This document shows positions 51,403-59,884 of a stretch of DNA of 64,000 nt, piece by piece. The translations under genes were made by a program, and so were the position numbers. Location: NCBI RefSeq assembly GCF_013204855.1, contig NZ_JABMKZ010000035.1:21654-85653 (forward strand). Direction: 5' to 3'. The DNA is from Paenibacillus alba (GTDB taxonomy: Bacteria; Bacillota; Bacilli; Paenibacillales; NBRC-103111). A model generated the notes under the pieces. It saw nothing but the letters and a program-made list of their open reading frames with translations, had not been told where the DNA came from and did no database searches. Positions within the stretch are counted from its first letter, which is position 1. Every line of letters starts with the position of its first letter.

Positions 51403-51441
51403 GTTTAAGGGGGGCCTATTTGATTAGGTTCCCCACTTAAC
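51403..51441 (+). other. intercistronic hairpin without T tract
   Basis: GTTTAAGGGG pairs with CCCC and CTTAAC, with an inner CCTA/TAGG stem. No T run follows. Placed after the binding-protein gene, it may protect that mRNA end and raise its level relative to other operon members. Confidence 0.45.
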
Positions 51442-51458
51442 ATACATCCCAGACCGCG

Positions 51459-51469
51459 CTTGAGCGCTA
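51459..51469. promoter_or_regulatory. second copy of the shared 11-mer
   Basis: CTTGAGCGCTA, identical to 47870-47880; here the GCGCTTGAGCGC context can also form a small hairpin. About 23 bases before the start codon of the secreted glycosidase. Confidence 0.3.
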
Positions 51470-51491
51470 ATTTGAAACGGGGGAATTTCAT

Positions 51492-54400
51492 ATGTTCATG
51501 ATGAAGCGATTTTTATTGCTGTTTAGCTTGGTTGCCATGCTAGGCTTTCTAGGCGGATTGCAGGCGAAAGCCACAGGTGCAAATCTAGTCCATTCATGGT
51601 CTCCTCCATCAGGCACCGCAGCTAATTCGACATTCACGGTTCAGGTGAAACCATCGGATGAGGCAGCATGGATGAATCTCTATGAATACAATGTAAAAGT
51701 AGGTCATCAGGATGGCACGAATTTCGATTCATCGTATGTGAATTTTGATTTTTCCGGCTCATTAGACGTGAAAGTAACTTACAATCCGGGAACGATTAGC
51801 TCTTATAATATTACGCCTTCTTCCTATGGCATTCAGGCTGTCCAGACGGGGAATACACTCTCTTTCTCTGTGGTACAGGATAATCTTTCGCCACGTAAAA
51901 TCGTTGTACGTATCAATAACAGCTGGGATACAGGCGTCTTGCATATCCTGACGAATCCGCTTGAGACTAATGCTCCGTCGCAAACGGCGTCCAATGTGTA
52001 TCTCATCAATCCGGGAGATGCTATCCCCCTGGAGCTGCCAGCCGGCAAAGATACGTATTATTTTAAAGCTGGCGAGCACACGCTGCCCAAAGGTTCATGG
52101 GCGGAAGTTGATCTTGGCGCTGTCTATGCGATCGATAAGATTGGTCTTGAGCAGGCGCCTTTATACACTAATGGCCCTGAGTACCCGAATAAGTTTATCG
52201 TTGAATCCAAAGTAAATGCGGGCGACGCTTACACGACGGCCTATGACGGGACAAGCAACAGCCTTCTGGGATCGATTACCAAGAGCTTTCCGGCCAAAAA
52301 TGCGAGATATGTGAGGCTGCGGCTGCTCGGAAGCAATGTGACTTTGGGGTATTTATTTAGCAGTACTGTGACCGAATTCAAGGTTATGCAAGCTGGCGGC
52401 ACAACGAATTTAGCTTTGAATCATGGGATAGCCGGAGCTTTCCCCAGCTATACGCAATTATTCGACGGCAATTCGCTGACTCAATTTGGCACAAAAAAGG
52501 GATATGGCAACTGGCACCCGGGAGAGTCGTTCTATATTTCCAAGAATAATACGACGGTCTACCTGCAGCCAGGTGCAGTTGTACATGGATCCATTTCATC
52601 TGACGGCGTAAGCAATGTGACCATTAAAGGCCGTGGCATTCTCGATGGAAGCCTGCTGCAGCATGCGAACCCAAGCCCTGGGGAAGGACGAACAGGCGCT
52701 ATTTGGCTGAATAATGGAAGCGACAATACGATCGAAGGCATTACGATTCAAGACGCCTGCATGTGGACGGTCGTGATGAATTTCTCAACAAGGCCTACAG
52801 TTAGAAACGTCAATATTATCACTTACGTGGCGAATGCAGACGGCATTCATTTGTCCGGCAGCACGAACGGGCTGGTGACGGGTTCATTCGTAAGAACGCC
52901 GGACGATAATATTGTCATGTACCACTATGGTCCAACCTCATTGAACACCGTCCAGAATAGTGTTCTGTGGGGAGATGACGCACATACCCTGCTCATCGGT
53001 TTGGGAACGGAGCCCAATGCCAATATCACCGATTTAACATTTCAAAATTTGGATGTCCTTGCCCAACAGGGGGTTGTGGATCTTACTAAATTTAACGGTG
53101 TCATGAAGTTATGGCCCAATGGCGGCAATGAAATTAAAAATGTCTTATTCAAAGATATTCGGATAGAAGCCTTCCGGGACCCTGCCAAATCCGTCGTGTT
53201 TCAATTCCGAACCGATGAACGGTTTGCTGGAGAAGGCAATGGCCGAATTTCAAACGTCACGCTGGATAACATCACCTATAAGGGGAGCGGGGAATTGACA
53301 TCGTTATTGTCCGGCGCGGGCAGCAGCAATGATGTCAAAGATATCTATATCAACAACTATACAAGAAATGGGAGCCTAGTTACGGATCAAGCATCCGGCA
53401 ATATCACGAGTGCGGGGAGTGTATCGAATATTAACTATTCCTATACAGCCAATTTCAATAGCGATGTGGCGGGAAGCGCCCCTACAGGCTGGACGAGCAG
53501 CCCGGGAGTAACGGTTCAGCCTGATCCGAGCGCGAGCGACCAAAGCGTCCGTATGAGCAAGACGACAAGCGCCGCCATCAGCAGTTCCAAATCCTTACCT
53601 CCAACATCCGGTATTGTGACTGTGCAAGCCAAAATGAAAATCGTCGACAAAACCAACTGGAAATCGCTAGCTGTTATGAACGCTTCTGGGACGGAGCTGA
53701 TGCAGGTTGGTTTTGACTCGGCAGGCAACATCTACAGCAATAATGGTACGGTCTGGACTGCTTTTATGCCGTACAGTACCAATCAATGGTATGACATCAA
53801 AATAGAATTAAACACCGCAACAGATCGATATAATCTCTTTATTGATGGCGTTCTTAAAGCGTCCAACCAGTCATTTGAAGTATCGACTGACCATGTTGGC
53901 GCTGTCATGTTTACATCCGGTGAGGCTGCCGCAGGAACGTATTATTTTGATCAAGTGAAGGTATCTTTCCTACCTACGATTCTTGATAGCGATTTCAACT
54001 CGGATACAATCGGAAACGCGCCAAGCGGGTGGGCCAGCACATCGGGAGCCACTGTAGAGGCAGTACCGAGTACGATGGATAAAAGCGTGAAAATGCTCAA
54101 GACGACAAGCAGCATCGTCAATTCGTATAAGTCCATAAGCGCTATGTCCGGCATCGTGACGGTACAAGCCAGAATGAACATAGCCAACAAAACCAACTGG
54201 AAATCGCTGGCGGTATACAACTCCGCAGGCACGGAGCTTACCCAAGTTGGCTTCGATAGCGGCGGAAATGTATACAGCAACAACGGGAATGTCTGGACAG
54301 CGTTAATGCCTTACAACATCAATCAATGGTACGATGTGAAGCTCATGATCAATACGAGTACGGACACTTTTGATTTGTACGTCGATAATGTACGGATCAA

Positions 54401-54515
54401 TGCGAATAAATCGCTGGAGTCCGCCACCAATGATATAGGCAGAGTAGGTTTTGTGTCGTCCGAATCTCCTGTAGGCGGAATCTTTTATTTTGACAATGTA
54501 ATCATTGCTAATTAG
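51492..54515 (+). CDS. secreted GH49-like (clan GH-N) beta-helix glycosidase with two C-terminal repeat domains
   Basis: 1007 residues. Signal peptide about 1-28. An N-terminal beta domain (about 30-165, VHSWSPPSGTAANSTFTVQV, PRKIVVRINNSW) resembles that of GH49 dextranases. An F5/8-type insert (about 195-330; WAEVDLGAVYAIDKIGLEQ, ARYVRLRLLG) precedes a right-handed beta-helix (about 340-640). Three acids match the clan GH-N catalytic set: D450 (NADGI) and D471/D472 (TPDDNIVMYHY). Residues 655-830 and 833-1007 are two copies of one domain (NWKSLAV, VGFDSAGNIYSNNGTVWTA), probably carbohydrate-binding. It should cut a polysaccharide outside the cell; alpha-glucan is suggested only by similarity. 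Confidence 0.82.
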   Translation: MFMMKRFLLLFSLVAMLGFLGGLQAKATGANLVHSWSPPSGTAANSTFTVQVKPSDEAAWMNLYEYNVKVGHQDGTNFDSSYVNFDFSGSLDVKVTYNPGTISSYNITPSSYGIQAVQTGNTLSFSVVQDNLSPRKIVVRINNSWDTGVLHILTNPLETNAPSQTASNVYLINPGDAIPLELPAGKDTYYFKAGEHTLPKGSWAEVDLGAVYAIDKIGLEQAPLYTNGPEYPNKFIVESKVNAGDAYTTAYDGTSNSLLGSITKSFPAKNARYVRLRLLGSNVTLGYLFSSTVTEFKVMQAGGTTNLALNHGIAGAFPSYTQLFDGNSLTQFGTKKGYGNWHPGESFYISKNNTTVYLQPGAVVHGSISSDGVSNVTIKGRGILDGSLLQHANPSPGEGRTGAIWLNNGSDNTIEGITIQDACMWTVVMNFSTRPTVRNVNIITYVANADGIHLSGSTNGLVTGSFVRTPDDNIVMYHYGPTSLNTVQNSVLWGDDAHTLLIGLGTEPNANITDLTFQNLDVLAQQGVVDLTKFNGVMKLWPNGGNEIKNVLFKDIRIEAFRDPAKSVVFQFRTDERFAGEGNGRISNVTLDNITYKGSGELTSLLSGAGSSNDVKDIYINNYTRNGSLVTDQASGNITSAGSVSNINYSYTANFNSDVAGSAPTGWTSSPGVTVQPDPSASDQSVRMSKTTSAAISSSKSLPPTSGIVTVQAKMKIVDKTNWKSLAVMNASGTELMQVGFDSAGNIYSNNGTVWTAFMPYSTNQWYDIKIELNTATDRYNLFIDGVLKASNQSFEVSTDHVGAVMFTSGEAAAGTYYFDQVKVSFLPTILDSDFNSDTIGNAPSGWASTSGATVEAVPSTMDKSVKMLKTTSSIVNSYKSISAMSGIVTVQARMNIANKTNWKSLAVYNSAGTELTQVGFDSGGNVYSNNGNVWTALMPYNINQWYDVKLMINTSTDTFDLYVDNVRINANKSLESATNDIGRVGFVSSESPVGGIFYFDNVIIAN

Positions 54516-54555
54516 CCATAAGCTGCAATCATACTCAGGTTTCACAGGAGGAATA

Positions 54556-56454
54556 ATGTCCAATATTGTTCATACATGGTCCCCACCGGCAGGAACTGCG
54601 ATGAATCCTACCTTCACGGTTCAGATTAAGCCATCGAATGAGACGGAGTGGACCGATTTATTCGTTTACAATGTTAGTTTAGGTCATCAAGATGGAACGA
54701 AGTTTGATTCTTCCATGGTGATTTTCGACTTCTCCGGCACGATAGATGTTAACGTCGCTTATCATGGGGGAACGGTTAATTGCTGCGATATCAGGCCCAA
54801 TTCCTATGGCATTGATGCTGTGCAAGTGGAGAATACCCTTACCTTTTCAACCACACAAAACGATGATTCACCACGTAAAATTGTCATTCGCCTCAACGAC
54901 AGCTGGAATACGGAAAACCTGCATATCCTAACGAATCCATTGGAGACGGATGTGCCTTCGGAATGTGCTCCCAATGTTCACCTCATTTATCCAGGGGATG
55001 CGATTCCTTTGCAATTGCCTGTGGGGAAAGATACGTATTATTTTAAACCTGGACGGCATACCTTGCCGCAAGGTTCTTGGCTGGAGGTTGATCTTGGCGC
55101 TGAGTATGTGATTGATCGATTTGATCTCAGGCAGACGATATTAAAAATGCAAGGATTAGGCATGGAGCCTCTCTCGTACCCGAACAAGTTTGTAGTAGAA
55201 ACGAAAGTGCAGACGGATGATCCTTATACCCTTGCCTATGATGGTACCAAGAATACGGATACGGGATATTTGACGAGAACCTTTAATCCAAAGAAAGCCA
55301 GATATGTGCGGCTCATGCTACTTGGAAGCAACGTTGCTTCCGGTTGGGTGTTCAGCAATTCAATCGGCGAGTTCAAAGTTTATGAAGCGGGCGGTACTGT
55401 GAATCTGGCGCTGAATCGCGCAATCGCGGGAGCAATGCCCAGCTACATCCATGCCGTTGACGGAAATGAGCATACCGGTTATGAGACAAGTTCCAATTAT
55501 GGGAACTGGCATTCGGGTGAATCTTTCTTTATTTCCCAAAATGATACGACGGTTTACTTGGCGCCTGGCGCTGTTTGTTACGGGTCTATTTCGTCTGACG
55601 AAGTGGATCGTGTAACCATAAGGGGCCGCGGCATTCTCGATGGCAGTCAATTGCAGCATACTAATCCGAATCCCGGCGAAGGCAGGACGGGCGCTATTTG
55701 GCTAAGCAGCGGATGTGATAATCTCGTGGAGGGAATTACGATTATAGATCCAACCATGTGGGCAGTGGTGATGAATTTTTCCACAAGACCGGTTGTCAGA
55801 AACATTCATATTATTGCTTATGAAGTGAATGCGGATGGCATTCATTTTAGTGGATCGAGCCATGGGCTAATTACGGGTGTATTTATTCGAACGCCTGATG
55901 ATGATATCGTGATGTATCATTATGGCAAGACGTCCTTGAATACGGTGCAAAATAGTGTGCTGTGGGGAGATGACGCGCATACGATTCTCATAGGTCTGGG
56001 AAGTGTAGCCGATGCCCACATTTCAGATTTGACGTTTCAAAATATCGATGTCCTGAATCAACAAGGGGTGTATATCCTCGATAAGTTCACAGGCGTGCTG
56101 AAGTTATGGGCAAATGGAGGGAACCATATTCGAAATATCGTATTCAAAGATATAAGAATAGACGCTTTTAGAGATCCCTATAAAGCTGCCGTGTTTCAAT
56201 TCCGGACGGATGAACGGTTTCCTGGAGATTGGGATGGGGGAATAATCCAAAACATTACGCTGGATAACGTCACCTATCAGGGTAGCGGGGAGCAGAAGGC
56301 TTTATTAAAGGGTGTAAATCAGGTGTCGTATGTGAAGGATGTTTATTTTACAAATTATAAAAGGCAAGACATACTGGTTACAGATACCATTTCCGGGCAT
56401 ATTGATGTGCAGGATCATGTTTCGAATATTTATTTCGGGACAAGGCCCTCGTAA
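54556..56454 (+). CDS. cytoplasmic paralogue of the preceding GH49-like glycosidase
   Basis: 632 residues from ATG 54556, preceded by AGGAGG. It aligns with residues 30-655 of the upstream gene from the first domain (IVHTWSPPAGTAMNPTFTVQI) through the F5/8-type insert to the beta-helix end, but has no signal peptide and no C-terminal repeats. The catalytic acids are kept: D427 (NADGI) and D448/D449 (TPDDDIVMYHY). It is probably an internal enzyme acting on imported oligosaccharides. It lies 40 bp after its paralogue, a tandem duplication followed by specialisation. Confidence 0.82.
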   Translation: MSNIVHTWSPPAGTAMNPTFTVQIKPSNETEWTDLFVYNVSLGHQDGTKFDSSMVIFDFSGTIDVNVAYHGGTVNCCDIRPNSYGIDAVQVENTLTFSTTQNDDSPRKIVIRLNDSWNTENLHILTNPLETDVPSECAPNVHLIYPGDAIPLQLPVGKDTYYFKPGRHTLPQGSWLEVDLGAEYVIDRFDLRQTILKMQGLGMEPLSYPNKFVVETKVQTDDPYTLAYDGTKNTDTGYLTRTFNPKKARYVRLMLLGSNVASGWVFSNSIGEFKVYEAGGTVNLALNRAIAGAMPSYIHAVDGNEHTGYETSSNYGNWHSGESFFISQNDTTVYLAPGAVCYGSISSDEVDRVTIRGRGILDGSQLQHTNPNPGEGRTGAIWLSSGCDNLVEGITIIDPTMWAVVMNFSTRPVVRNIHIIAYEVNADGIHFSGSSHGLITGVFIRTPDDDIVMYHYGKTSLNTVQNSVLWGDDAHTILIGLGSVADAHISDLTFQNIDVLNQQGVYILDKFTGVLKLWANGGNHIRNIVFKDIRIDAFRDPYKAAVFQFRTDERFPGDWDGGIIQNITLDNVTYQGSGEQKALLKGVNQVSYVKDVYFTNYKRQDILVTDTISGHIDVQDHVSNIYFGTRPS

Positions 56455-56498
56455 GGTCAGGCCGATTGGCAATTGGCACCACACTATTATAGCAAACG

Positions 56499-56530
56499 AA
56501 AAGCCTGGTCCAAGTGGGACTAGGCTTTTT
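56499..56530. terminator. bidirectional terminator
   Basis: AAAAGCCT pairs with AGGCTTTT outside a GTCC/GGAC stem; T tracts follow on both strands. It ends both the glycosidase operon and the small minus-strand gene. Confidence 0.8.
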
Positions 56531-56542
56531 GCGCATTGCTTA

Positions 56543-56710
56543 TTAGGATTCTTGATTTTGCGAATTGCTGCTGGAGGATTGATTTTCTTTAAATGCCTCT
56601 GCGGCTTCCTCTGCGGAAAACTCGGTATCATCTTGTCCTGGGACAGGCAGTTTGTTTAACTCCGTTGATTGTACTTCCGCTTTGCTTGCTTGATTGTTTT
56701 GGTTAGTCAT
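56543..56710 (-). CDS. small hydrophilic acidic protein (55 residues)
   Basis: ATG 56710 has an excellent AAGGAGG seven bases upstream on the minus strand, and the frame ends at TAA 56543-56545 just before a terminator. The protein starts MTNQNNQASK, has a core LNKLPVPGQDDTEFSAEEAAEAFKEN and a Ser/Asn/Gln tail. The LP...D-x-EFS-x-E-x-A phrase recalls small YfhD-like spore-former proteins, but the match is by eye only. Low complexity and polar, so probably disordered. Strong expression signals argue that it is a real gene despite its length. Confidence 0.65.
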   Translation of the reverse strand: MTNQNNQASKAEVQSTELNKLPVPGQDDTEFSAEEAAEAFKENQSSSSNSQNQES

Positions 56711-56880
56711 ATGCTACCTCCTTCTTTAAAATAACAACAAGGGATAGTGTGCCACCGTATAAAAAAATTATACTAATTGAGGAAAAAAATAGGGAGAACA
56801 ACTGGCTGTGTCGATTTCCCTGTCAGCCGTTCGTCGTCATTATATAAGCACGAATTGTTACAATCCAAGGAGGCATACTC

Positions 56881-57693
56881 ATGTATTCAGCAACTTCTAA
56901 AGACGGTACTACAATCACTTATGACAAAGTAGGGAAAGGGCGGGCGCTCATCTTGGTAGGGGGTGCTTTCAGCTACCGGAAATTCCCTGCGATGGTGCAA
57001 TTGGCTGATAGGTTGGCGGAGCACTTCACGGTGTACAACTACGATCGCCGCGGCCGTGGCGATAGCGGGGACACGCAGCCTTATGACACAGCGCGCGAGA
57101 TTGAAGATCTGGATGCGATGATTGATGCAGCGGGCGGATCGGCTTATGTTTGGGGGTTGTCTTCCGGGGCGGTTCTTGCCTTGCAGGCATCGGCGAAGGG
57201 CTCCAACATTGCGAAGCTGGCTCTGTATGAACCTCCTTTTGTGGTCGATGCGGCAGATCGCAAGCCTCCGGAAGATTTCGTGTGGTACGTTAAAGAGCTT
57301 ATTGCAGGTAATCGCCGGGCGGATGCCATCAAGTATTTTATGACAAAAGGGATGGGGGCGCCTTCGTTCGTTGTTGGCTTGATGCGCATGATGCCAGGCG
57401 TGTGGTCTAACCTTAGGGCTGTTGCTCATACACTCCCCTACGACGCAGCATTATTGGATGGCTTTATGCATGGAAAGCCGCTCCCTTCTCAGCTCTGGCG
57501 CACCGTTGTGGTGCCAACCTTGGTGCTTGAGGGTACCGAAAGTCCGGTTTCACTGCGACGAGGTGCCGCGGCTCTGGCTAATGTGCTGCCCAACGCGCAG
57601 CTGTTGAGTAAAAAGGGACTTGGACATACCAAGAAGCTCGATACCAAACGAATTTCAGCAGAGCTTGTTTTATTTTTTAAGAGTAATCACTAG
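56881..57693 (+). CDS. alpha/beta hydrolase
   Basis: 270 residues. Alpha/beta-hydrolase fold with oxyanion region LVGGAFSYRKF, NYDRRGRGDSGD, nucleophile elbow GLSSG (Ser near residue 93), an acid probably in VLEGTESP, and the catalytic His in GLGHTKK near residue 250. AAGGAGG precedes ATG 56881. Substrate not predictable; it resembles small soluble esterases or haloperoxidase-like proteins. It is 37 bp upstream of a DUF998 membrane protein and probably in the same operon. Confidence 0.88.
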   Translation: MYSATSKDGTTITYDKVGKGRALILVGGAFSYRKFPAMVQLADRLAEHFTVYNYDRRGRGDSGDTQPYDTAREIEDLDAMIDAAGGSAYVWGLSSGAVLALQASAKGSNIAKLALYEPPFVVDAADRKPPEDFVWYVKELIAGNRRADAIKYFMTKGMGAPSFVVGLMRMMPGVWSNLRAVAHTLPYDAALLDGFMHGKPLPSQLWRTVVVPTLVLEGTESPVSLRRGAAALANVLPNAQLLSKKGLGHTKKLDTKRISAELVLFFKSNH

Positions 57694-57730
57694 TCACTAG
57701 TGAACGATGGAGATAGAAAGGAAGATTACT

Positions 57731-58393
57731 ATGCAAAAGACGTATGCAAAAAATAGTCGTGCTAGCTTAATTAGGCTGCTCTTGATTGGCGGGGTCGTGT
57801 CCGCGCCTTTGTTCTATGCGATAGTCGCAGCTCAAGTGTTTACACGCGCGGGGTTTGATATTAGGCGCCACGCCATCAGTACGTTGACTTTAGGTGATTT
57901 GGGATGGATTCAAAGCGCGGCTTTCATCTTCAGCGGGCTGCTCGCAGTGGCGGCGGCTGTTGGCATACGCGCCTTGCTGCGAGGCAGGAAGGGCGGAACG
58001 TGGGGGCCGATGCTCATTGGCATCTATGGCCTAGGTATGGCAATGGCGGGCATTTTTCGCCCGGATCCTGGTCTCGGTTTTCCCGTAGGAGCCCCTGCGG
58101 GTATGCCAACAACGATGAGCGGGGAAGCGAGCTTGCATTCATTGGCTTTCTTTGCAGCGTTCTTATGCCTAATAGCGGCATGCGTCGTCTTTGCTCGCCG
58201 GTTCGCGGCGCAAGGGGAACGTGGCTGGGGAGTCTACTGCATGGCGACAGCTAGCATTTCGCCTTTGCTCATTGTAGTAGGAATGGGTATGAGCAGCTGG
58301 ATCGGGGTCATCATGGGGAGCGCTGGAATCGTTTCTTTCGGATGGGTATCCGCTCTCGCCGTGCGACTGCGCGCTGAAGCATCCGTTGTGTGA
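57731..58393 (+). CDS. DUF998 family membrane protein
   Basis: 220 residues from ATG 57731 (AAAGGAAG upstream). Six membrane segments. The family phrase AGFDIRRHAISTLTLGDLGWIQSAAFIFSGLL near residue 40 and GIFRPDPGLGFPVGAP near residue 100 identify DUF998, a group of six-helix proteins of unknown function. Co-directional with the alpha/beta hydrolase. GC-rich. Confidence 0.88.
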   Translation: MQKTYAKNSRASLIRLLLIGGVVSAPLFYAIVAAQVFTRAGFDIRRHAISTLTLGDLGWIQSAAFIFSGLLAVAAAVGIRALLRGRKGGTWGPMLIGIYGLGMAMAGIFRPDPGLGFPVGAPAGMPTTMSGEASLHSLAFFAAFLCLIAACVVFARRFAAQGERGWGVYCMATASISPLLIVVGMGMSSWIGVIMGSAGIVSFGWVSALAVRLRAEASVV

Positions 58394-58510
58394 GGCATAG
58401 GCATCGGCGAATCGCGGGGTGGGGCTGAACGGAACGTCTCCTTTAGCACCGTGTTTATACAGCGCTATGGCTTCCAGCTCGCAAGGGCGCATGGTCACTG
58501 CATGGGAAAG

Positions 58511-58688
58511 CCTGCAAAAGTGCAGGCTTTTTCAACGAAACAGGGTGGAAAATGGAAAAAGCCTGCGATTATGCAGGCTTTTCAAGCTTTTTCATCCTGA
58601 AATCAAGAAAAGGCTCCGAAAGGATGCATAATCGCAGGAATTTCCTGATTTAGGTTGTTTCACGGACGAAAGGATGCATAATCGCAGG
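58511..58688 (+). repeat. palindrome array D (four CCTGC-N6-GCAGG units)
   Basis: Units at 58511-58526, 58562-58577, 58623-58638 and 58673-58688; the last two are identical GATGC ATAATC GCAGG variants. Starts are 51, 61 and 50 bp apart. The rest of 58394-58800 shows no gene. Confidence 0.9.
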
Positions 58689-58800
58689 AATTTCTCTAGT
58701 CGGTTACTTCAATAGGCCGGGCTGAGGTCTTTTGGCGAACAGCGGCCTGCAGGTGGGGCGCAAGGCAACATCCAAATCATCACGCAAGTGCATGAATGAA

Positions 58801-58850
58801 TAAGAAAAGGGCTGTCCTCAAGCAGAATTATCTGCTTAGGGAACAGCCCT
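58801..58850 (-). terminator. intrinsic terminator of the Gfo/Idh operon
   Basis: AGGGCTGT (58808-58815) pairs with ACAGCCCT (58843-58850) outside AAGCAGA/TCTGCTT; on the minus strand TTTTCTTATT follows. Confidence 0.8.
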
Positions 58851-58856
58851 ATTCAT

Positions 58857-59843
58857 CTACAACAGGACAGGCTGGCCTTCTTGGATAGAGCGATATCCAG
58901 CCAACGCGACTGCCGCTGAGCGCAAGCCATCTTCGCCGGAGATGGGAACCGCTTCGCCGCTGAGAAGCGCTTGCACGAAGGCTTGGATCATGTAGGCATC
59001 CATGTTGTCTCCCCAATAATCCCACTGGCCTTTGCCGGCAGCGCTGCTGTAAAGTTCGTTCTTCTGTGCGAGTCCATCGACAGAAATGACGCCTTTGGTT
59101 CCGATGATCTCCATCGTCACATCTCCCCATGTCGGGAACGGTGCGGTCCTGGACCAACTCGTATCCAGTACGCCAAATGCGCCGTTTGCGAATTTGACAT
59201 GAATCATACCGGCATCGTCCACTTCAAGGTTTTCATGAAATAAAGCCGCCGCGTAAGCGTAAACTTCTTTCACCTGAGAGCCAGTGAACCAATTCATTAG
59301 ATCCATGACATGTACCGTATGGTCCAATAGTGCGCCGCCGCCAGAGAGCTTCGGATCGACGAACCAACCGCCAGGGAAGGTGCCCCGGTTCGTTCCCTTG
59401 ATCGCGACAATCTCGCCGATTTCTCCGTCTTCGACCGCTTTCTTGGCCTGCACGACGGCTGCCAGATAGCGGCATGGGAATGCCGTCATCAGCTGGACAT
59501 TGTTCTCCTGACATGCTGACAGCATGGCCTGCATCTCCTCTGTCGTTATACCGAGCGGTTTTTCGCAGAGTATATGCTTGCCTCGTTTGGCGGCTTCGAT
59601 CGTGATCTCGGCATGATAAACATTTTCTGAACAGATGACGACAGCGTCAATATCAGCAGCAAGCAATTCCCGATAATCCTCGTAATAGGACAATGGATAC
59701 TGGTTTAAGAGAGAATCCACCCGGCTTTTGAGAGGATCAGCAATTCCTACAAGCTCTACCTCAGGCAAAGAAAGCAGGGCATGGAAGTAAGAGAAAGCGT
59801 GACCATGCGCAAAGCTAATCATACCAACTTTAAGTTTATTCAT
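58857..59843 (-). CDS. Gfo/Idh/MocA-family oxidoreductase
   Basis: 328 residues. Rossmann N terminus (KVGMISFAHGHAFSYFHAL, where the usual GxGxxG is replaced by SFAHGHAF), acidic strand VGIADPLKSR, the family EKP motif in LCEKPLGI (about residue 95), and a C-terminal alpha/beta domain with GGGALLDHTVHVMDLMNWFTG and WGDVTMEIIGTKG. The altered glycine loop suggests unusual cofactor binding. Acts on sugars, inositols or related polyols with NAD(P). It lies 41 bp downstream of a second family member in one operon. Confidence 0.9.
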   Translation of the reverse strand: MNKLKVGMISFAHGHAFSYFHALLSLPEVELVGIADPLKSRVDSLLNQYPLSYYEDYRELLAADIDAVVICSENVYHAEITIEAAKRGKHILCEKPLGITTEEMQAMLSACQENNVQLMTAFPCRYLAAVVQAKKAVEDGEIGEIVAIKGTNRGTFPGGWFVDPKLSGGGALLDHTVHVMDLMNWFTGSQVKEVYAYAAALFHENLEVDDAGMIHVKFANGAFGVLDTSWSRTAPFPTWGDVTMEIIGTKGVISVDGLAQKNELYSSAAGKGQWDYWGDNMDAYMIQAFVQALLSGEAVPISGEDGLRSAAVALAGYRSIQEGQPVLL

Positions 59844-59884
59844 TGTACGTGCCTCCTCATGGTTATGCGTTTGAGCTAAAAGAT

